From contig JBCDBY010000241.1 in NCBI GenBank assembly GCA_039182715.1, forward strand, positions 1-7,006: DNA of 7,006 nt, in the 5' to 3' direction. The DNA comes from JBCDBY01 sp039182715 (GTDB lineage: Bacteria; Planctomycetota; PLA2). The notes under the pieces were generated by a model. The model did not search any database, was not told the DNA's origin, and saw only the letters and a program-made list of their open reading frames with translations. How positions within the stretch are numbered: the first letter of the stretch is position 1; every line of letters begins with the position of its first letter. The translations under genes were made by a program, and so were the position numbers. Of the stretch, positions 5,760 through 7,006 are shown piece after piece.

Positions 5760-6902
5760 CTATTCCTCCTTCACCGCCTGCGCGAGCGGTCGCCGCGCCG
5801 CCTCGACGGCGGGCCCGATCGACGCGAGCACGCCGATGACGAGCGACGCGAGCAACGTGTGCAGCGCCACGGTCGTGCTGGGACGAAAGTCGATGCCGTA
5901 CCCCTCGATGCCGAGCGTGGTCGGCTGCAGCGCGAAGTAGATCAGTACGACCGCGCCACCGATGAGGCCACCGATCAGCCCAAGCCCCACGCCCTCCGCC
6001 GCGATCAGCGACGCGAGCTTCCACTTGCCGAGACCGATCGTCTCGAGCACGCCCATCTCCGCGGCGCGCGCCTGCGCGCTGATGAAGACGGTGTTGGCGA
6101 GCACCATGGCGACGATGGCGACCGCGATGTAGCCGAGCATCCGGGCGAATTCGACGACCTCGGCGATCTCCCCGACCGCGCCGGCCACGAACGCCTGCAT
6201 CGTCTTGGTGTCCGTGCGCGCCTCGTCCGCCTCGAACTTCGCGTCGATCGCGGCGGCGACCGCATCGGCGTCCGCGCCCGGCTCGAGCTGCACGAGGAAC
6301 TGCGTCGCCGCCCCCTGCCGCTTCCGCGCCAGCGAGAGCTGATCGAGGTGCACGAAGGCGAGATTGTCGAGCCCCGCCGTCTCGCTCCGCATGATGCCGG
6401 CGACGTACACGTCGATCTCGCCGAGCCGTACGCGCTCGCCGACCTGCACGCCGCGACGCTTCGCCAGCCGTTCGCCGACGACCGCCGCGTCGGAGCGACC
6501 GCGCCACGCCCCGAGATCGCCTTCGAGCAGGTCGAAGTCGTAGATCGCGTCGAGCGGCTCGCGCGTGACGCCGTGCAGCGTCACGAGATCGAGGTTGGCG
6601 CGACAGGAGTTGATGTAGAGCAGCGTCGGCAGCACTTCCTGCACGCCCGGCATAGCGCGGATGGTCCCCTCGTAGCGGACCGGCAGGTAGGAGGTCAACG
6701 GACAGAAGCGACTGTCCTGGAAGACGACGAGCGTCGGCTGCTGCGCGCGGCGATCGAGTTCGGCGACGCCCTGGTCCACGGTGCGCACGAAGGCGAAGAG
6801 CCCCATCGCGACCGCGGCGCCGAGAACGGTGAGCAGCGTGCGGCTGCGTGCACGCAGGGCCGTCCGGACGACGTAGGGAAGAAACCGTCCGAGTTCACGC
6901 AT
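5760..6902 (-). CDS. ABC transporter permease, FtsX/MacB-LolC type (first permease)
   Basis: A 380-residue inner-membrane permease paired with the next gene, giving a heterodimeric permease as in LolC/LolE. TM1 spans about 21-38 after a basic leader (RTALRARSRT). A periplasmic MacB-like domain covers about 40-250. TM2 (about 252-276), TM3 (about 297-323) and TM4 (about 344-365) follow. ARAAEMGVLETIGLGKWK (278-295) is the conserved loop after TM2, and GPAVEAARRPLAQAV (363-377) the C-terminal signature. Two Cys (67 and 100) lie in the periplasmic domain, in FCPLTSYLP and NSC, and could form a disulfide. AAGGGG (6918-6913) ends 10 nt before the ATG and is a plausible Shine-Dalgarno. The start overlaps the stop of the putative ATPase tail by 8 bp (ATGCGTGA), typical of translational coupling in such operons. 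Its sequence is clearly diverged from the second permease. Confidence 0.93.
   Translation of the reverse strand: MRELGRFLPYVVRTALRARSRTLLTVLGAAVAMGLFAFVRTVDQGVAELDRRAQQPTLVVFQDSRFCPLTSYLPVRYEGTIRAMPGVQEVLPTLLYINSCRANLDLVTLHGVTREPLDAIYDFDLLEGDLGAWRGRSDAAVVGERLAKRRGVQVGERVRLGEIDVYVAGIMRSETAGLDNLAFVHLDQLSLARKRQGAATQFLVQLEPGADADAVAAAIDAKFEADEARTDTKTMQAFVAGAVGEIAEVVEFARMLGYIAVAIVAMVLANTVFISAQARAAEMGVLETIGLGKWKLASLIAAEGVGLGLIGGLIGGAVVLIYFALQPTTLGIEGYGIDFRPSTTVALHTLLASLVIGVLASIGPAVEAARRPLAQAVKEE
5765..5771 (-). promoter_or_regulatory. Shine-Dalgarno AAGGAGG for the second permease
   Basis: A perfect AAGGAGG lies 7 nt before the ATG at 5757 and overlaps the last codons of the preceding gene. It fixes the start and shows that this organism uses anti-Shine-Dalgarno pairing inside operons. 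Confidence 0.8.
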
Positions 6903-6990
6903 CGTCGATCGTCCCCTTGTCCAGATGAACCTGTCGCTGTGCGGCGGCCGGCCCCCGCCGGGCCTGACGGACCAACACGAACGGCGTTAC
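6895..6990 (-). pseudogene. Probable C-terminal end of an ABC ATPase, frame interrupted
   Basis: Reading leftwards from 6990 gives 31 codons ending in QRQVHLDKGTIDDA and a TGA (6897-6895). This resembles the tail of MacB/LolD-type ATPases, in which a hydrophobic strand (TPFVLV here), the H-loop, an Ala-rich helix and then a V-x-L-x-x-G-x-I strand occur. The overlap of 8 bp with the permease start and the operon context fit an ATPase. Two things are wrong: an in-frame TAG sits just upstream (6993-6991), and the H-loop THD expected after FVLV is replaced by RQARRGP. Upstream of the TAG the neighbouring frame reads AHGGV, as expected just before TPFVLV, so a single-base indel would restore the frame. 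The result may be a true pseudogene or sequence error at a contig end. Confidence 0.45.
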
Positions 6991-7006
6991 CTACTCCACC
7001 ATGAGC

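Noticed and set aside
4621..6507. Long upstream extension of the second permease's frame
   Set aside because: The extension is Arg/Gly-rich and overlaps the first permease out of frame. The strong AAGGAGG and the typical FtsX N-terminus fix the start at 5757.
4510..7004. Open frames on the plus strand across the ABC operon (4510-5940 and 5859-7004)
   Set aside because: They are antisense to recognised permeases and have composition typical of shadows (Arg/His/Asp-rich, no domain).

Overview
The window is a GC-rich stretch, roughly two thirds G+C by eye, with high G/C at third codon positions. It comes from a diderm bacterium: there are lipoprotein signals, an apparent outer-membrane beta-barrel ending in Trp, and ABC permeases of the MacB/LolC type. 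A Cys-rich lipoprotein carrying a PTPWDYCC motif recalls proteins I associate with Planctomycetota. That placement is recollection, and other GC-rich diderms fit too. The odd length and the damaged reading frames at both ends suggest a complete short (probably metagenomic) contig rather than a slice of a finished genome.

Layout: (1) 1-254, minus: 5' part of a gene for an exported or membrane-anchored protein with a BamE/SmpA-like segment, running off the left edge with a probable frame break near 90. (2) 283-1041, minus: lipoprotein-like outer-membrane protein. (3) 1079-1810, plus: secreted protein of unknown function. (4) 1819-1884: five and a half copies of a 12-bp tandem repeat between convergent genes. 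(5) 1875-3314, minus: DEAD-box RNA helicase with a poly-Arg tail. (6) 3339-4100, plus: PIG-L/LmbE-type zinc deacetylase. (7) 4076-6902 and upstream, minus: a tightly packed operon read leftwards as an ABC ATPase tail (disrupted, at the right edge), two FtsX-family permeases and a Cys-rich lipoprotein.

The operon probably makes an envelope ABC system of the MacB/LolCDE type (mechanotransmission or lipoprotein-extraction class) with a dedicated lipoprotein partner. The remaining genes look like ordinary, unlinked single transcription units.

The most striking signal is regulatory. All five genes that appear to head transcription units have a TANNNT -10 hexamer 6 nt (four genes) or 8 nt (one gene) upstream of the start codon, and none has a usable Shine-Dalgarno sequence. 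This is the signature of leaderless mRNAs. Genes inside the operon instead have Shine-Dalgarno sequences, so the two modes of translation initiation are divided by gene position. No RNA genes, CRISPR arrays, insertion sequences or origins were seen.
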